This document shows positions 5,015 to 5,978 of a stretch of DNA of 5,978 nucleotides, one piece after another. The notes below the pieces were generated by a model that saw nothing but the letters and a program-made list of their open reading frames with translations, was not told the origin of the DNA and made no database searches. This DNA comes from a bacterium (GTDB taxonomy: Bacteria > Actinomycetota > Actinomycetes > Actinomycetales > Actinomycetaceae): contig JAUNRP010000128.1 in assembly GCA_030544165.1 (NCBI GenBank), positions 1 to 5,978 on the forward strand, read 5' to 3'. The translations under genes were made by a program, and so were the position numbers. The number at the start of each line of letters is the position of its first letter. Positions within the stretch are counted from its first letter, which is position 1.

Positions 5015-5903
5015 GGGACTCCTCGTTCATTGCGGCACCACGGTCAGCGATCTCGCGAGCTGCCAGGCGGTATGCCGTGGCACCCGCCGAGATCGGATCG
5101 TAGGTGATAACTGTCTGGCCGAAGCTTGGGGCCTCGGACACACGGACGGACCTCGGGATGGGTGTGGCGAGAGTCTGGTCCGGGAAGTACCGCCGAACCT
5201 CGTCCGCCACCTGCTTCGAGAGATTGGTGCGTTGGTCGTACATGGTCAACAGGATCGTGGTCACCTCGAGTTCCGTGTTCATGGCCGCGCGGATGCGTTC
5301 CACGTTACGCAGGAGCATCGTGAGGCCCTCCAGCGCGTAGTACTCGCACTGGATGGGGATCAGGACCTCGCGGGCTGCGATGAACGCGTTGAGCGTGAGA
5401 AGTCCCAGTGACGGGGGGCAGTCGATGATGATGTAGTCGAAGTCCGTGCCTGCCGGGTGGTTAAGGAAGGCGTCGACCGCATCGGCCAGCTTCCGCTCCC
5501 GCCCGATCTCGGCCACGAGTTCGATCTCGGCGCCGGAGAGGTCAATGGTCGCGGGTGCACAGTACAGACCGTCCACGTCTGGGCATGGCCGGATGATCTC
5601 CGCGAGCGAGCTGTCTCCGAGTAGCACGTCGTAGGTGGAGGGCGTTCCGGGCGGATGGTCGATCCCCAACGCCGTGGAGGCGTTTCCCTGCGGATCGTTG
5701 TCGATCAGGAGCACCTTGAGGCCACCGAGGGCCAACGCGGCAGCCAGATTCACAGCCGTGGTGGTCTTGCCCACGCCGCCCTTCTGGTTGGACACCGTGA
5801 TAACACGTTGCACGCCGGGCTTGGAGAGGCGTACCCCGCGCAGGGCGCGAGCGCTCTGGAGGTCAGCTTCCACTTGTGCAGCAAGTGGGGTCTCTTCCGA
5901 CAC
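5007..5903 (-). CDS. parA: Chromosome-partitioning ATPase ParA (Soj-like)
   Basis: This 298-residue ParA/MinD-family deviant-Walker ATPase binds DNA non-specifically as an ATP dimer and moves ParB-parS complexes apart. NQKGGVGKTTTAVNLA (39-54) holds the deviant Walker A, with signature Lys41 and P-loop Lys46. DNDPQGNAS (68-76) is the A' motif; Asn69 replaces the more usual Leu. FDYIIIDCPPSLGLLTLNAF (155-174) is Walker B with Asp161. VLIPIQCEYYALEGL and TPIPRSVRVSEAPSFG are typical C-terminal ParA motifs. The start is GTG (complement of 5901-5903), with GGAG (5909-5912) 5 nt upstream; the first 30 residues are an extension before the core, as in actinobacterial and Soj-type chromosomal ParAs with an N-terminal DNA-contact tail. 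It overlaps parB by 8 nt, and a putative rsmG end lies 32 nt upstream. Confidence 0.97.
   Translation of the reverse strand: MSEETPLAAQVEADLQSARALRGVRLSKPGVQRVITVSNQKGGVGKTTTAVNLAAALALGGLKVLLIDNDPQGNASTALGIDHPPGTPSTYDVLLGDSSLAEIIRPCPDVDGLYCAPATIDLSGAEIELVAEIGRERKLADAVDAFLNHPAGTDFDYIIIDCPPSLGLLTLNAFIAAREVLIPIQCEYYALEGLTMLLRNVERIRAAMNTELEVTTILLTMYDQRTNLSKQVADEVRRYFPDQTLATPIPRSVRVSEAPSFGQTVITYDPISAGATAYRLAAREIADRGAAMNEESHG
5870..5888 (-). other. 7-bp hairpin just inside the parA coding start
   Basis: CCACTTG (5870-5876) and CAAGTGG (5882-5888) are exact inverted repeats around a 5-nt loop. In the parA mRNA the stem begins 16 nt after the first base of the GTG. A stem this close to the start could slow ribosome loading, but it may be incidental. 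Confidence 0.3.
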
Positions 5904-5932
5904 CGCAACTCCGCCTTTCGTTGACTGGGTTC

Positions 5933-5938
5933 ATCCTA
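5933..5938 (-). promoter_or_regulatory. Possible -10 element (TAGGAT) upstream of parA
   Basis: TAGGAT on the minus strand fits the actinobacterial TANNNT -10 pattern and would start transcription about 20-25 nt before the parA GTG, leaving the ribosome binding site in a short leader. No good -35 hexamer is found 16-19 nt upstream, and the element overlaps the stop of the putative rsmG gene, so it would be an internal operon promoter at best. Confidence 0.28.
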
Positions 5939-5978
5939 CGTTCGCGGGGTGACACGAACGACCACCCACACCGCACGG
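5936..5978 (-). CDS. Possible C-terminal end of RsmG (16S rRNA methyltransferase), partial
   Basis: Entering from the right edge on the minus strand, one frame reads R-A-V-W-V-V-V-R-V-T-P-R-T and stops with TAG at 5936-5938, 32 nt before parA. RsmG (GidB) proteins commonly end in a valine-rich strand followed by a basic tail, and rsmG directly precedes parA-parB in most actinobacterial origin regions. Thirteen residues cannot identify a protein, so the call rests mainly on gene order. Confidence 0.4.
   Translation of the reverse strand, partial: RAVWVVVRVTPRT

Noticed and set aside
4392..5411. A 339-codon plus-strand frame across the parB-parA junction
   Set aside because: It runs antisense to two genes with unmistakable motifs and has no protein-like pattern of its own.
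5939..5960. Inverted repeat CGTTCG...CGAACG upstream of parA as a terminator or operator
   Set aside because: Only 6 bp with a 10-nt gap and no T-tract, mostly within the putative rsmG coding end; too weak to call as a feature.
1..5978. Origin of replication elements (DnaA boxes), CRISPR repeats, insertion sequences, tRNA genes
   Set aside because: No TTATCCACA-like boxes, no regularly spaced repeats, no transposase or terminal inverted repeats and no tRNA-like cloverleaf were seen by reading.

Overview
The window is high-GC bacterial chromosome, most likely from an actinobacterium (probably Micrococcales-like; the lineage is inference). The grounds are the strong G/C bias at third codon positions, GTG starts, and a chromosomal parA-parB pair that seems to follow the end of rsmG, an arrangement usual near the replication origin. 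No 16S rRNA or origin lies inside the window, so the organism cannot be named.

Layout from left to right: (1) 1-369, the 3' end of a gene for a probably exported protein, with a Pro/Ala-rich linker then a small HExxH metallopeptidase-like domain. It ends before a 17-bp perfect hairpin (392-437). (2) 450-737, a 95-residue protein with a Rho-N/SAP-like helical module, and 754-1845, a tocopherol-cyclase-family protein; the two are 16 nt apart and probably co-transcribed. (3) 1842-2039 on the minus strand, a 65-residue ORF with the N-terminus of an actinobacterial ribbon-helix-helix antitoxin but no DNA-binding domain. It converges on the cyclase gene and shares a CTAG with its stop codon. (4) 2140-2937, a histidine-phosphatase-superfamily enzyme, overlapping by 4 nt with 2934-3872, a stand-alone NAD(P)H-hydrate dehydratase (NnrD-like). 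(5) On the minus strand, parA (5007-5903) and parB (3878-5014) overlap by 8 nt. A 43-nt fragment upstream (5936-5978) looks like the end of rsmG.

Functionally the right half is chromosome segregation: ParA ATPase and ParB CTPase/DNA clamp. It carries a parS centromere site (4830-4843) inside the parB reading frame, in the segment coding for the disordered linker. The middle is a translationally coupled pair that may act in metabolite repair. The left half is accessory: an exported protein, a nucleic-acid-binding-like small protein, an unexpected tocopherol-cyclase homologue and a decayed antitoxin.

No CRISPR array, insertion sequence, tRNA or rRNA was seen. No wholly new system is evident. 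The points most worth a second look are the in-gene parS, the tocopherol-cyclase homologue beside a Rho-N protein, the antitoxin remnant, and the divergent active-site motifs of the NnrD-like enzyme.
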